A stretch of 64,000 nt of DNA from Gonatopus flavifemur (GCA_018340375.1 JAFFJZ010000003.1:17670001-17734000), one strand, 5' to 3'. Counted from the first letter of the stretch, positions 35,128 through 50,100 are shown. Numbers and translations are program-made. Notes: generated from the sequence alone by a model not told the origin.

Positions 35128-38100
35128 ATGTCTAAGTCCTGTTATATTTTGGTTACCTTCGCAATTGTGCTCGCCGCTTGTACGTGTGGAGTACGTCCAG
35201 AGTGCGCAGGAGGCCGAGCTCAAATCTCTCTCTTGACTAGCGTACACGATGACTCTGCTTGTAGAAAGTTGTCTACGAGGGGAGTGCTCCTGTACGAAGC
35301 TGCCAAACTCCTCACCGAGGTGCATAATAATAAATCAACGGGATATGATATAGGTAACGTCAAGTGGGCACTTTGAAAAAAAGTGCTTCCTCTCCTCTCT
35401 ATTTCATTCTCTAGAACAAAATTCATGTTGTCTCGTTTTTAAATCCCTGCTCATGTATGAATAGATTCATGGTTTTTGTTTTATCTAATTCGGCTAAATA
35501 ATCCCCAACCGACCCAGGTTTTGTTATTTTATGGGACCAAAGTCTTTTATTCATCCACCTACACTGCAGAAAAGTTTATGGGAAACTTTACACACTTTTC
35601 CAATCTCGTTCACCAGAGGAGAATATGAAGATTCAATCACAATATTTGAATCTTCCTTGAGTAAATGAGATTTTTTGTATTATTCAATGCTGTAATGAAG
35701 AGGGAAGGTGCGTCATGTCACCTTAATTAATCTACATGATTAAGAAATTTTTCATGGATTTTTATTTTCAATTTTATATGAAAATTCCATAGATGTATCA
35801 GAATTGTTTTTTCCTATACGAATGTGGGAAATTTCCCTGAAATAGGTATCAGAAAATTTTGAATATTTTTTACAGGGTACTGTTCATCTATAATCCATCG
35901 CAACAAATTTATTTCAATCAAACAAGGTTTATCAACTATTAATAAATCTCATGTAAACCATAAATATTTTACTTATAATTAATAAGCCTTCTTTGTCACA
36001 AATAAGCCCTCCTCTCGGTGTGTATTTCAAGATTATGTGGTTGGATTGTCGTGGAAGAGCTGCTCAAAATGATTCGTGGCATTTTCCAGCGCTCTCCAGG
36101 TCCTAACCGGGGTCCAATGAGAACTGAAGAAGCCTCATCGAATCTCCAAGCCCTTATAAAATCAAGAGAATGCTACAAGTCATTTCTACTCGGGTTGAGA
36201 TCATTTCACCTTCAAGGATCTTTCTGTACACTTTTCCGTTACGCTATCGATCCAGTCCCTACAAACAACGATTACTGGCATTTCGATGGGACGCTGATGG
36301 CTCTGTTATGCCGGTGAAAAACCGTTACTAGCCCCTTGAAATGCCTGCAGTCGTGTTTACTGGGGACTGCAATCTTATTAGGTTTTATTTATACAGAAAT
36401 CGCCACTTCTTGGCCAAGCTTAGCCAGTCCATTATCCTTGAACCGATAATTCAGCTGACAACAATCGTGTCGCTTATCAATCCTGAAATCTACCTCCACC
36501 AAAAATATCCGAGATTGACAAATTCCAAAGAACTGTTTGCATCATGGTGTCAAAGTGTTTTCGCACAATGCATCTTCGCAAGCTAAGCGAAGTTTATGAT
36601 AGAATGTTCATAGTACGTTCCGTTATAAAATATTCAGGGTTTATTTTTATATCTGGGTCAAGTCCAAATTGACCTCCACCCGAGTGGAAAGGAAACCACG
36701 TTGTTTCCAATGTTATTTTCTTTCCCTTTCCAATGTAGGACCATTTCCCTGTGTTAACAAATGTTGATTTCAACGTTAGAAACAACGTGGTTGTTCCTCC
36801 CGGATAGCCTCTGTATTTCTCAATTCCTGACCCAATCCAATCGGATTCAATATCATACTCAAAGAAAAATATCTTCTTTGTATCATGTTGTACATTTGAA
36901 TCAAAATATATATTCATTCAATGAATAATGGAGCCTAAACTTTAACCCTACGATTGGGCCGTACGTGATCCGAGTATTTGATTTATCTTTGAATGACACG
37001 AACTTGACATAGTATTTATGTCCATATATCGAAACTTAGTATTATTGGATCATGACTCCTCTAAGTATCAATTCTTTAAGTATCGAGGGGTCGACCTGTA
37101 AACTAAGCATCAGCCCATTTCCCATCCAAGGAAGCTGCTTTGAGATAATATGAAATCTGATAATTCCTTTGATGACCGTAAAAGGATGAATAAATCATAG
37201 ACTCTTGGCTTCCTCGGCTGATATTCAGAATATGATTCAATTTCCCAATGTTTAGCCTCATATAATGAAAAGCATAATCAGACAAACTTAGAAGTTACAC
37301 TGTAAAAAATGTGGGAAATTTTGTGGGGTGTAATTCGTCGGGGTAATTGTTTTTTCATCAAAAAAATTGGGGATTTTTTTCACCACTTTGAGGAATTATT
37401 TTGTTTTTTGGATATTGAATCCTCTACAAATAGAGGAATAAAAGTCCACCAAATTATGGCAAACGATTCCCCATCTGTGAAGCAACTTTGCTGCCACCAT
37501 TCTTTGAAGGAAAATTCCACAATCATTTTTTACAGAGTACCTCATTTGACAGAGTCATCGAAAAAGACAAAAACTGTCCAATTATCAAGATTAATGTAAG
37601 AAGAATGCAACCAACGGTGTAAGGTAAAATACATAATATAAAAAACATCAAAAGATGTATTCGAAGACAACTCAAAACACTAGTTTATCTCATGAAAAAT
37701 GTATATAATTTTACCCGCAGAAAAAGTTTGGAGGAACAAATTCACTTGAAATTGTCTGATTGACTATGAAAGTTGTATAACGTTTGAACGCTTTCTGATG
37801 ACTAACTGTAAAATTTGAAAAAGGAAGTTACAGCAAAAACAAACTGTTTTTCTCCAAAAAACAACAACACAGTACCAAACGTGGGGAATTGAATATTACA
37901 TGTTGTTGGATATTGACCGAGAAAGCTGAGAGGCTACATTTCGAGGTACATCCGGTGATACACGGGAAGAGAAGAAGACTTGCATCAACCAACTCTTGTA
38001 GCCGACTTTCAAACATCTAGGAAAAGTAGTCGAGGCAACTACTTGTCGGTTGGGATAAATACCACGTGAATTAGCGTGGTTACTGTATCAGTTGCCTCAA

Positions 38101-41100
38101 CTTACATGATATCTGTCTCAATTACCAAGTAATCTCTCTAACTACTTTTCGTAGATGGTTGGAAATTGAATACATAAGTAGTTGCTGTAAAAGTGTACAT
38201 AAATGAGCTGAAGTGAATGAAAAGAATCGATCAGCAGACAACATATTGTTCAAGTGGCAAATAAAACAAGCGTTGTACAAGTAAACCAACATTATTTGCA
38301 CAATCCGTTCTTGTGTAATGAATTCATCGTTCGTTGGTTACCAACAATTGCCCATTATGGTCTATCTCGCATTTACGTTAATTATGTATCTACTTTTTGT
38401 CTTCTCGCGCCAATCTAATCTGAATGTTCAAACGGTTGTAAGAAAATCATGAACTTTTAAAATGAAAAATTCAATTCTCAAACTGGTGAAAATTTCGTTC
38501 GAAATATTGGCAATCCCACTTCCCGCGCAACGTCAATAATTTCGGAACATAACTGAAATACTGTTGTATCACAGTGATATTCGGTAGCGTATAAATTTTA
38601 TCTTCATGGAGATTATATACACATGAAATACGAAAAATCGAGAGAGAATAAATCAACATTCTATTGATATTTAATATCAGAAACATGCGATTAGAATTTC
38701 ACAAGATGTTATGAAACTAATTTAAGTAACCATGGTCTCGAATTATGTGAATTTATATTATTGAGTGTATGCAAAAATAATCAGACATTGTTTCTTTGAG
38801 CCGAAGACTGTCTTTGAACTTCAAATTTTGTGCTGTGATGATTTCCATCTTTGCGCTGTAAAAATTGACAAATCATTTATTATTCAGTTGTTCAGATCGT
38901 ATGAAAACGTACGGTTAACAATGTTGCTGAGACAAGGAAAATTTCGCCACTGTCTTCTTCATGAATTTCAAGGAGGAAAAAAGCAAAAGATACCTCCAAA
39001 TCGTTAATTAAAGTCTCTGGCAATGATACTTGAAGTTATTCAATAATTACCAGATTCGAAAAGTACGGACTTTTCGAAGAGGGCAATTACTATTTTCATG
39101 ACTAAGAAGACGAAGGTTGGCCAGAAAAGTGTCTAAACGAGGATTTGCGAGGGTCGCTTGACGAAAACCCATACCGAACTCCAGAAGAATTGGCAGAATT
39201 ACCGGCCCAGTGGCAAAAGGTGTTGGTAAAGAACGAATAATATTTTGATGATTAATAGTGTAACATTTGCCTTGTAGAATAAAATTCGAAAAATCAGAAA
39301 AAACTTGCATTATTTTTGCATACACCTAATATTTTTAAATAAGAATCCCTCCATTCTACTCATTATCATCATTCATTTTCTTCATATAACTGATTCATTC
39401 ATTTTTCTTTCTAATATAATTTCCGATAAACTATGATGCTTTAATGTGTGTCCTATCAGATTTCTCTTCTTTTAACGAAATTTTTCAAAAGACCTCGCCG
39501 AAAAGATTGTATACTAGAATTAAGGATATTCCTCTAAAATATGAGGCTACTACATATTCCTCTGAGTCTTAGGAGATTGATGTGGGAGTTCTTCTGAGCG
39601 TCAGAAGAATTACCCCTAATATGAGGAGGGAAATGTACTGGGCTCATATTATAGAGTAGATTATAATTTTTAGAATATGATTTTTTGGGTGCTTCTTTCT
39701 CACATTTCAAGAATTTCTTCCTTACTGCTAAACTAATATTCCTTGAGCACAGTAACTGTTTCTTTTGGTGAAAAACCTGTTTTCCTTGTGCTATTCTTGC
39801 TCTTATATCTCTTTCGCTTTTACCGTTTTCTGTAATTATGCTCCCTAGCTATTTAAATTCTTTCACTTGCCAAATTGTCTTTGTATCTATTTTCATTCTA
39901 TTTTTCTGAATTTTAATAACACATTTTAAAATTTTCCTAATCGCTTGTTGGATTAAGAAATGTTCTTGAAAATTTAATAAACACTTATGAAATTTGATAT
40001 CAATTATTCTTGCATTGAAATTCAGATATTTTCTAACAGTGTAGTCACGGCTGCACTTGGATTCTCAAAATCCAATAAAAGTGACTTGAAATCATCTTCG
40101 GTATTTGTTTGACGTTGATAAATGGGACTCACGGATTGAAATGTTTATGATCAACAGATGTAACAGTCTTGGACACTTGCGGCAGTATAACAGGAGCTGT
40201 GAAAGCAGCGATGAAAGCACTAGTTACAACGGATACTAATTGTCTACAACCACCACATTTTCTAGGTATGTATCCTTCAAGTAATGCTTTATATTTCAAA
40301 TATAAAAAACGTCATCCATGATTACTATTGAATAATTGATGTTTTCTAAAATGGGAAATTATTTTCATATTCCACTGGATCAGCAGAAATGTTCCTAATT
40401 ATTTAGTCGAATTTTTCTAAATATTTAGAAACATAAAAAGTAACGTGAAATGAAAACTTACGAAATAGATTCGTAAATTGGATAATTATATTACAGAAGA
40501 TAAGATATTGTCAACGGAGATTATTTTAACTGTTACTCTGATGCTAAAATGAAACCAATGAGATGATAATCTAGATAATTCTCAGGTATGAGCGATTCAT
40601 TCCAGCGTCACGAGAAACCCCAGGAATGATTTTACGAAGGTATTGTCCCAAAATTTTGGTCGAACCAAGTTCTTTGCCATATTTTCTCAAAATAATTTCC
40701 GTGGCAGTCGGTAAACTTCTTTATATGATGAAATAACATTCCTTTTGGTGATAAATTACCCTGTTCTTCAAAAGCACCGACCAGGTCCTCATCTAATGAA
40801 AAGCGTTGGGTTTCCATGCAGACTTTTACGAAGGGGAACATACCAAAGTCCCAGGGTACTAAAACCGGAAGGCTATGAGAAAGATGATTGAATAATTCCA
40901 CGTTCGCATTCTCTAAGCAGTCCTGGGTAACAGCAGCGCGATATGCAGATGCGTTGTCGCGATGTAGAACTCAGGAGTTCTAGGACCTATGACAAATCAA
41001 GTTTTCCAATAGTTGAGGCAACCATACTTCGGTGTACTATGTAGATGAAAGTACTTTCAGATTTGAACTGCTGACAGATCCTTATTTCACTTGTTTTCGT

Positions 41101-44100
41101 CTTCCCTACAATCACCTCTCACAATGCAATACACCTCCCTAGCAGCGCCAGATTTGAACAGGTCTAGCATTTTTTTCACGTCATGTAATACATTCTTGCC
41201 ATTGAATATTACTGAAAGTGCCGGGTATCCATGAAGTATAGAGCTTCCTTACTCGTAACTGTTTCGAAACAATCGGAAGATGTATTGTTGTTTTGAGGAT
41301 ACGAAGAGTTTCTTCTAACTGTCTCTATAGACAGTTGAACTGGTTAAACAAACCGATTGATTCTCGCCAAATCTGATTAAATCTTGCACAATGTTCTGAC
41401 CAAATCCCATTGAATTTCATTTCGTCAGATTCTATAGATTGTTTCAACCAGAGTATGTCATTCTTCTATTCGTTCTGATCGATTTTTCAATTATGTCGAC
41501 ATTTTTCCGGAGTACAGTACACTCTCGCAAATGGGCCTCTTCTCTTCTTTCTTCAATGTAAAGTGGAAACCTTTCGAGTAAGAAAGAGGGTGAGCTGTAG
41601 TGACATCCGCAGAGCGCCTCGTGTGAGCATCATCGTTCAAATCAAAAACGCTGCGGGGAAATTGTAAATATATAAATACGAACCCTCAATAGTTCTCACA
41701 GAAAAACAATTCTCATTGCATATTCTAATAATTTGTTTGTCTAAACTACACGAACGGTTGTAATGAATGATCGTACGAAAGTCAAGTCCCATCAGAGTCA
41801 CCATGACACGAACCATTGATTGAATATCTTGCAACCAACTGGGATGTTCGTAACAGGATAAAAACATATACACTCCGACAAAAGCGGACTATTGAATGAC
41901 ATAAAAGAATATTCTGGTTTTCTTCTTTTTGTAAAATTTGTCAAGTCAAAAATTCGGTGACACCCTGCGTATAATCAAATTTGGATTCTAATCAACGGAT
42001 GGTGTTTTTGGTGTTTCGAAATTACGTTATTCTAGAATCAATTTATCTATGGAAAATGGTTGGTAAATTCTGACAAAATTGAACTACATATACAACATTC
42101 GACGTAAATACAGCTTCACAGTCGACGCACGTGCAATGCATTCACATAATCAGCTTTTCAATAACAAAATATTGAGGTATAACTTGCTGTTTGACACAAA
42201 CGAACTTCAAGCAAATTCTTTCTTCGAAATCCTCAAATTGGATTGTGGTAGAATCTTTTTAAGGCAAGGACGTATGCATCCATGTATTAATAGTCCTTCT
42301 CATAGCTAATTGATTTTGTTTTGTATAGCAAAAATCCGATCAAGGTAGCGAGTAAAACTATTACACTGATGCGATCACTTCATATCCTACCAAGAAAATT
42401 TGTTGGATAAACAATTCAGTATATCTTCGAAATAAGGTGACAATCTAATTTGAAATCTTCATTTTTCTCTTGTTCTTCTTTGGTTTCACATTGAAAGAGA
42501 CTCAGGGAACAGCATATTATATGAAATGTGGGAAGTTCGTGTTCCAGTTAAAGACCAATCTTATGATCATTTGCAATTTTGGATTATAGAAGTTTAGATT
42601 CAAATTGAACGTTCAAAAAGTTGATCTTTGGAAAAAGGAAAGTATCAGGAAAAACATAAAACTGGTTGACAACTGGATTTAGAATGTGACGTGGGGTGTA
42701 ATAAAACTTTATACGTAAATACTTCACTGATTCGAAAAAGGTTGACATCTTACTTCATGTGTTTTTACGACTTTATAATCGTATGACATTCAATAGAAAC
42801 TCAAGAAATATCCGATCATTCGCATCCCATACATCCATTCAACTTTATCCAATGATTTTAATGATTAGTTTAATAATATCGATACGGAGGGAGGGTTCTT
42901 TTATCACATAAAAATGGATGCAATGGATTTTATTATCATTTTACTACACCCGTCACAAGTTTCTGATTTTGCAAGCTGCTTCCCTAACAGCACAATGTGT
43001 CTCTGGGACGTTTTCTGAACGTTCTAGTGGCACGTTGTGCTGTCTGGGTTTTTTCTGATGTTGAGGTCACATTCTAGTACAAATATCCATTTTTAGTGCT
43101 TGAAGAACATGATACCCAAGCAGCACGAAAAGTGAGATTTGCTGAGAATATTCTTAGAAGTTCTGAGGATATCCTATGAACAAAGAAGTTGAGCGGCTCT
43201 TACACGGATAAAATCCTACAATACCGAGTGATGCGAGGGGTAAACCACTTTGAAATCATAATTTTTCCAAATTAAAAATCTCTAAATAATGTGGAAGTAA
43301 GCGTAGCTCTGTTCTGCCTAACGCAATATAACTGTCAATAAGACTATTCTAAGAGGCTCATAAGACAGATTTCAGTTACTATAACGTTACCGATAACAAA
43401 AAAATCAGAGCACAACGTCCATATAACGCTTGATGTTGTCTTGCTGATTTTAGAGTGGTTTACCCCTCGGAGTAATGTAGTTCACACGACTGGTTCGTAT
43501 CATAAAACAAGAATACGCAAACAATCCTGGTTACTGTAGTAGATACGATTGATTTATGAAAACTGGGTTCATAAATCTTCCTTGTTCTGAGAATTTGTAC
43601 TGTGTGCTGGGATTCAAAGTCAAAACCTTGACTTCCAAATTTCATTGAACAAATGAATCAAAGATTTCTTACGCTTTGGATTACCAAAATTAACAAAAGC
43701 TCTTATGAGAACAGTTCATGGGATGGCACTTGTGACGATTCTTGGAGTGAAAATACTGCAAGTCCAACAACAGTAAGAATTGACTCTCACGAAGTGAAAA
43801 GTCACTCTTTAGGAGTGGAATCTCACTCCTCCTGGACTTGCAGTATTTTCACTGTTCAAGAGTGAATTTTTCACTCCACGGAATTCAGAGAGAAAGAATT
43901 CAAGAATCCAAAAATTATGAAGGGGGAAGGTTTGAATGACTATTAGTTGCTCGATCTTAAATTATGGGTTCTTATCCTCATTTCCTATTACTTAATTTTT
44001 TTCCAATAGAATTGAAGGGGTTTTTTCACCAGGTTCACTTATCGATATTGATTGACTTGACATTGTTCCTATCATATGATGTAAACAACTGGATAATAAA

Positions 44101-47100
44101 TAATCATTTGTCAATTCTCATAGAGTCACAGTGGAGCCAGCACAACCCAAAGGGATGCGGAAAAATTTGAAGTTTGAAAACAGTGCTCAGTTCAAAGAAC
44201 AAAAGTTGCATTATTTTTGCATACATTCCTGGATTTAGAAATTTTGTTCCTCTCTCCAATCAACGTATAACGAAGGGTCAGTGAGGGGCTTCAGCCTACT
44301 ATCCATCTTTTGTTACACGTTGGTTAAAGAAGGAAACAGAGTTAAATAAAATAAATTTGCAATCTATGAAAAGAAAACAAGTGATCTTGATTTCATGTGA
44401 AATATATCACAACTTGTTGTTATGAAAATATCAATTCAAAGACTCGAAGCGACATATTTTCACGTTGCAGTTTATGCAAAATGAACGGATTCGAAAGAAA
44501 AAAGGAAGAGAAGGTCGTAAGCAAGAATGGTTTGAATAAAATAGAAACTTCAATGAAATAAACATCGAATATTAATTCCACGTATGATGAAATATTGTAA
44601 TTAATTGTGTAAGGATATTATTACATCCTACAATCAATAGCTCTGATCGATATGTTAATGTATTCTCTTTATCCGATTTTTTCCATCGACAACAGCAAAC
44701 GAGGCTATTCATTCCAATTTCATATTTTACATGTCATTTTGCATGTCCCTAGTATTGCCGTGAGTCGTAAATAAAACTATCATGAATGTTAGATTCAAAG
44801 CTGACTCATTTGAAATTCAGTTATGTTCAAGAAATGAGAAAAGGTGAAGAATCTGCCTCAATCTCTAACCAAACTTTTTGCCAATTTTCATTTTTCCAAG
44901 TCTAAGCTGAACTCATCTGGAATTCATATCTCGTAACTTGTAACTCGCGGCCACGGTAGTCCACAAATGTATTTGTAGATTTTATCTTTTGTCAAGAGAC
45001 AAAAAGAAATCATTGCACGATCACGCCACCCTACGCTGCTTTCAGATCGAAAACAAGCGAAAGAAGAAAATCATTCTTCGAAACCATCCTTCGACACATA
45101 AAAGATGTCTAAAAACTCAGCTTTTGTGTTGAGAAAAATTTCATATCATGATTGAATATAAATGTTGTTAATTACAGAATATATTGCAACGACGACTACC
45201 GAGACTGTACAAGGGATAAAAAAATTCGGTGACTACGAAATGCAACATCCTCTTTTATTGCCATCCATGAACTCACTGAAGTTTTTGTGAATCATATATT
45301 ATCCCTATTTTAGAACAAAAATTGACGTGTTAACATTTCATTACTGCATCTTCCAACCATCTTTCTCCCTGAATTTCCATTCGATAATTCTCAATACAAT
45401 GATTCAGTACGGAAAATCTAGAATCTCGCGGCACTGATAAAATCTTGTGAGAAGGAAAAAAGAAAAAAAAATCAATGAAGGAGCTTCATTCATATACTTC
45501 GACTACTTGAGAGGTGAAAAAGTCAGGGAGGATAGATTCAGTAGAATAAATATATCAATTCTAATAGATTGAATGGAAAAAATCAAATTAAGCGCATCGC
45601 TGAAAATTTGGTGTTTGAAATACGATTCCTTTATTCCTAGTGACGCTGGGAGAACCAAGAAAACCGAGACGAGACGGGATAACAATGACGAGAGACGAGA
45701 CGAAAGAAGGATTCCTGCTGTCGAGAGAATAACGAGTTGCGACGAAATAGTTTCCTACAAGAAATAGCGGAATACAGAATACAGAATTATAACTGTATAA
45801 GAAATACATAATTGATACAATAAAGTAATACTAGTTATCCAATAGAAGTCTTATTATTTGTTGTTAGGGGCCGATCAATATGAATTTCAAAGTTTCAAAG
45901 TTTATGAGAACACATGTTACTCAAATCCACTCTTGAAGAGCAGATTAAGTAGAAATATTTTATTGAAGGGAAGCCTTCACGTGGGGTAAATTCAGTTCCC
46001 CAGAAATTTCCTTCCGAAAGAAAGAATTTTCTTTTAAATCTAAGGAGGAGGAGAAGTAATCTGAAATGTAGAAGATTTTTGCTGCGACAAAATTTCGTGG
46101 AAATTTCACTTTCACTTTTTATAGTGGTGATTTTCGAAACTACCACATTTTCTTCCCATAGCTTTTTTAAAAATTGACAACTGATTAAAATGAACAATGA
46201 TTAGCACTCGGTGTCTGCTGTTTGAATCATGAAGAAGACATAAATGCTAATTGTTGGTTAACTGTATCTTTGTAATTGTTCACGGAATCAATAGAAATTA
46301 CTGCGAATCAGTGAAATTTCACTGAGAAACAGCGCCAAGTTTTTCCATGATTTAATGAATAACAGAACTCAGATACTGATGGTATACTAATTTTTAGTAC
46401 TTTTTACTGATTTACAAAGTGGGTTGTTGTCATAAGTACACTAAGAGGAAAAAAATCTGAAACCAAGAAAATATTGGATTGACCGATTCCAATCCGATAT
46501 TTTCTTGATTCGAGGAAACTTCCTTAGGAAGGAGAAATTAGACTCAGTTCGAATCTATACAGCTTGATATGGAGAAAATTTTCTCATCCCAAGTACACAT
46601 TTTCTTGAAATAAGAAAAAACTACACTGTTAGAAATTTCTGCATTAATTTTAATGTATTTGCTGGAAGTTTTTTTCAAATACGCGCATGAATTGAGTTTC
46701 ATACACATTTGACATTAAATTGAATGTAAACTATAGCAAAATCTATATTTTTTCAATGTTTTGGTACATTAAATTTAATGTAAAATGTGTATTAACCTGA
46801 ATTCATGTACGGTATTGAAAAAAACTTCATAATATTTCTGACGGTGTATATATTCTTGGAACAATTCAACGTTCAGTTGATGGTCGATAGATTTGAATGA
46901 TTTTCTCAAATAAATAGTAGAGAACTATCCTACGAATGATTACTGGCGTATTAATAGACCGCTGATGGCCCTGCAATGCCGGTGACAAGCCGTTACAAGT
47001 CCTTTAAAACGTCTGCAATTGTATTAGCCGGTTGACAAGCTATGTTATTTCGCATGACCTCTTCATAATCATGGATGACTTATGTTGGAAAACGAGGAGA

Positions 47101-50100
47101 AGAAATAATGAATTCAACCCCCCTAATTTTGATATTATCAGGAATTATTGGTCCCGATACAGCGACTAATGCAGAGGCGGTACATAAAGTAACATCTGTG
47201 CTGAAGATACCACACCTCGTTAGAAAACCATCCCAATCTCCGTACTTACATCACTTGCCAAGAGAATCTGACGCTTACATTGTGCAGGTGATGTAATTAT
47301 CGTACTACGTCAACAATTCAGGATAAAACAAGTATTGTATAAAGAAAACCACATATAACGTTACACACCATTGCGCTTGATTTCTTGTTTTTTAAAAGAT
47401 TTCTCAATGTTGCACAGAATTGATTCTGAAATTCAATGTAATCTATGCATTCGATCGCATATCTCTAATTAATGTATCAAAGAATTGTAATAAACTGTAG
47501 GTCGCTATTCACTGCACGAGGACTTACTTTGAATATACTTTGCGATCCCATTTGAAAATGTTAAATTGGTTTATAATCGTATCGAAACTGTTCAATCATC
47601 TTTTCTACATTCACATTTGAATCATCGTTCCACGGAACTAGGAATATGTTGCAGAAAATCAATGTTAAAAGCTATTTGTTGTACAATAATACCATGCGTC
47701 ATTGATTTATCATTTCAGTAGTCTTCCCAGGGAGGTATCCGACCAAAAATTTCACATTTTGTCTTTCTGAATCCACTTGCAGGGTGCGTTGAAAGTTATA
47801 CAAGCTTTGAAATGGAAGGCTTTTACATTGACGGTAGCGAGCGTTGATGACGACACCGATGACGACGTACAGAATATTGCAAAGAAATTAACCATGGCGG
47901 CAATCGATAAAGGACTCTGCGTCATAATTCATGATGGCGACGAGGATGGTGAGGATGATTAAAAAAAGACAAATAGGAATTCTCTCATTCGAATGAACAT
48001 TCCTCTGAAACATTTTGCATCAGCTAAGCGCACTTTGATTGTACATTATTTTATACTTGCCATTAAAGAGGAATAAAATATAAATCAAGCATATTTCCTG
48101 TCATTCGCAATCATTGAAAAAATATGTTCGGTTTATTTACAGATTTTTCATCGCACATTGTGCACGTTGGAAAACCAGCCGATGGATTTTTTAAAAATGT
48201 TAATAATGCCACTGTTCTGGTACTGAGCGAAGGAAATTTGGAAAATCATTTAAATCAAATAGATTCAACGAACACCATATTACTTCTGGAAGATTCAAGG
48301 TAAGAACGATATATCGAAGAAAATTCATTTCTTTACTAGGATTATGAATACACGTGAAATTGAATAAACAATTTATACGTTGAAAGTGTAACAACAATCC
48401 ATAACTTGACACTGTCGAAATGAATAATTCATTACATTTGTACATTCGTGAGGTGATATAATTCAATGTACCTTCCCATGTGGAAATTGCCGGAGTTGAC
48501 AAATGGCCCAGTATTCGCAAGTTTGTATTTGCCATACTCCGACCAAAACAACTGGCCCCCGTACAGTGCCGTTACTCTTCTTCAACTGGCACCAATTGTT
48601 CGACGGTTTCCCGACGGTATTGGTTTGCGTTAACAAACAGTTTTGGATCAGTACAGAAACTGTGCCAGTACTGAGCCAGAGTTAGTAATAATTTGGAGCA
48701 GTATGCAGAGACAGTACTGCGCCAGCACTCACGTCACGTTGTTTCACGGCAGAATTGGTGGTGAGTCGGGGTCAACCCATTTCTCCGGAAACATGATTAC
48801 TTAAGTGAGCAAATACCGCGCCAGTACTGACCCAGAATTAGTAATCTTTCGAAATTCAACTAAAAGACGATACTGTGCCAGCATTGATGTCGACTTACCT
48901 TCGCAGCAACATGGCTACACTGAGAGAATACTTTGATTATTATCTATTTTAAACTGAAATTTATCAAGTAATTTATGAAAAAAGTTGGTGCAAAATTTCG
49001 TCCAAGGCCTCTATTGACCCTACATTGATCTATTTCAGAATTACCTGTCAGTTAGTAGAAAATTATATATTGTGAAAAAATTCAATTGTTGTGGTTCGAA
49101 ATCTCCCTACACGGAGAAAACATGGTTTGCTACTATAATGCTTACAAAAAAATTTGTTGTCCTTGCAAAAATATTTACTGCAGCAGCTAAGAAGTTAGTT
49201 CTGTTAGCGAATGTTTGTTTATTTCAGCCAAAAAATGTAGTCGTGTCAATCATTTTTCTTGCTCTTTCAGCTAATTTTTCTTGTAGGCGCTATAGTAACA
49301 GACCTGCTTGTTATGCCAGCAATAATTTTTTCTCCGTGTAGCGTGTATGAACTCTGGCCCACTCTGGCCCAGTTTTGGGCCCACATTGGCAGGATGGGCC
49401 CCATCGTAAACACATGCGAGGGTGAGCTTTTTTGATGTTATAAAAATTACCGTAACAGCACGCGCAGTGTGGCCGCGTGGAGTCTACATAAGATCGATAA
49501 CCTTGCCATTCAAAGTGCCACCAGTGCGCCATGGAGAATCCCCGTGGAATGCATTGAAGGTAGAATTGAAATGGTCGTACTGGTGAGATTGAAATGCCAG
49601 TTCAGGAAACATTGAAATCCCAATGCTCTCTGGATTGGAATGCCAGTATAGCCAAGATTGAAATTCCGATTCAAGTACAATTGAAATATCAATACGGGTG
49701 ATATTGGAATACCAGTTGGAGCTAGGTTGAAATGACAGTACTGTCTACGTTGGAATGTAAGTACTGTTTACGTTTAAATGCCAGTACGGGCAAAATTGAA
49801 CGCCAATAATGGGCCTTAGGTAAAACATTGTTATCATCCCAGTATTGGTTCTGTACTGTCAAACGACCTGGGCCAGTGATGGCATTACAAATTCGAAAGC
49901 ACTGGCAGCTATGGCAACGGTACTGAACCAGTACTGGGCCGTTCATCAAATTCCACATGGGTTGATGAACTTAATTTTGGATCTTCATTTACTCTAAAAC
50001 AGGAAAAACAATAATGGCGAGCGAATCTCATACATTCTGATTCTCATTGATTTTTCATGGCATCGAGCGAGAAACGGCTATCTCAGACATCAATGGAACA

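Larger units (their letters stand above)
35354..40157 (+). other. intron 1 of the receptor-like gene, with repeats
   Basis: This 4.8 kb phase-1 intron has donor GTAACG and acceptor CAACAG. It contains a long hairpin (36655-36842), a MITE (37296-37540), a smaller hairpin (38011-38156), a LINE remnant (39695-39923) and a repeat fragment at 36269-36364 shared with intron 2. ORFs inside it are explained by these repeats or have no support. Confidence 0.65.
40266..47141 (+). other. intron 2 of the receptor-like gene, with repeats
   Basis: This 6.9 kb phase-1 intron has donor GTATGT and acceptor TTATCAG. It holds a mariner transposase remnant (40632-40990), MITEs at 41338-41459, 42982-43048, 43217-43480 and 46622-46848, and a hairpin at 43745-43857. 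No other coding exon is supported. Confidence 0.65.
48475..49961. mobile_element. non-autonomous DNA transposon, about 1.5 kb, with internal 'ccagtactg' repeats
   Basis: Left end CCCATGTGGAAATTGCC and right end (inverse) CCCATGTGGAATTTGAT match over the first 11 bases, and 'ggcccagta' recurs just inside both ends. The interior repeats 'ccagtactg', 'agtactga' and 'gaaatgccagt' many times in both orientations, an arrangement able to form multiple hairpins. A separate MITE (49107-49341) and a copy of the 1083-1162 hairpin sit in the middle. No transposase is visible. Confidence 0.65.

Noticed and set aside
36018..36317. 99-codon plus-strand ORF in intron 1 as a separate gene
   Set aside because: Its end falls in a dispersed repeat fragment and no domain is visible.
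47940..47962. Reading exon 4 of the receptor-like gene through to an in-frame stop as the end of the protein
   Set aside because: A GTGAGG donor precedes that stop, and the next exon (48143) continues the same domain in the right phase, so the gene does not end there.
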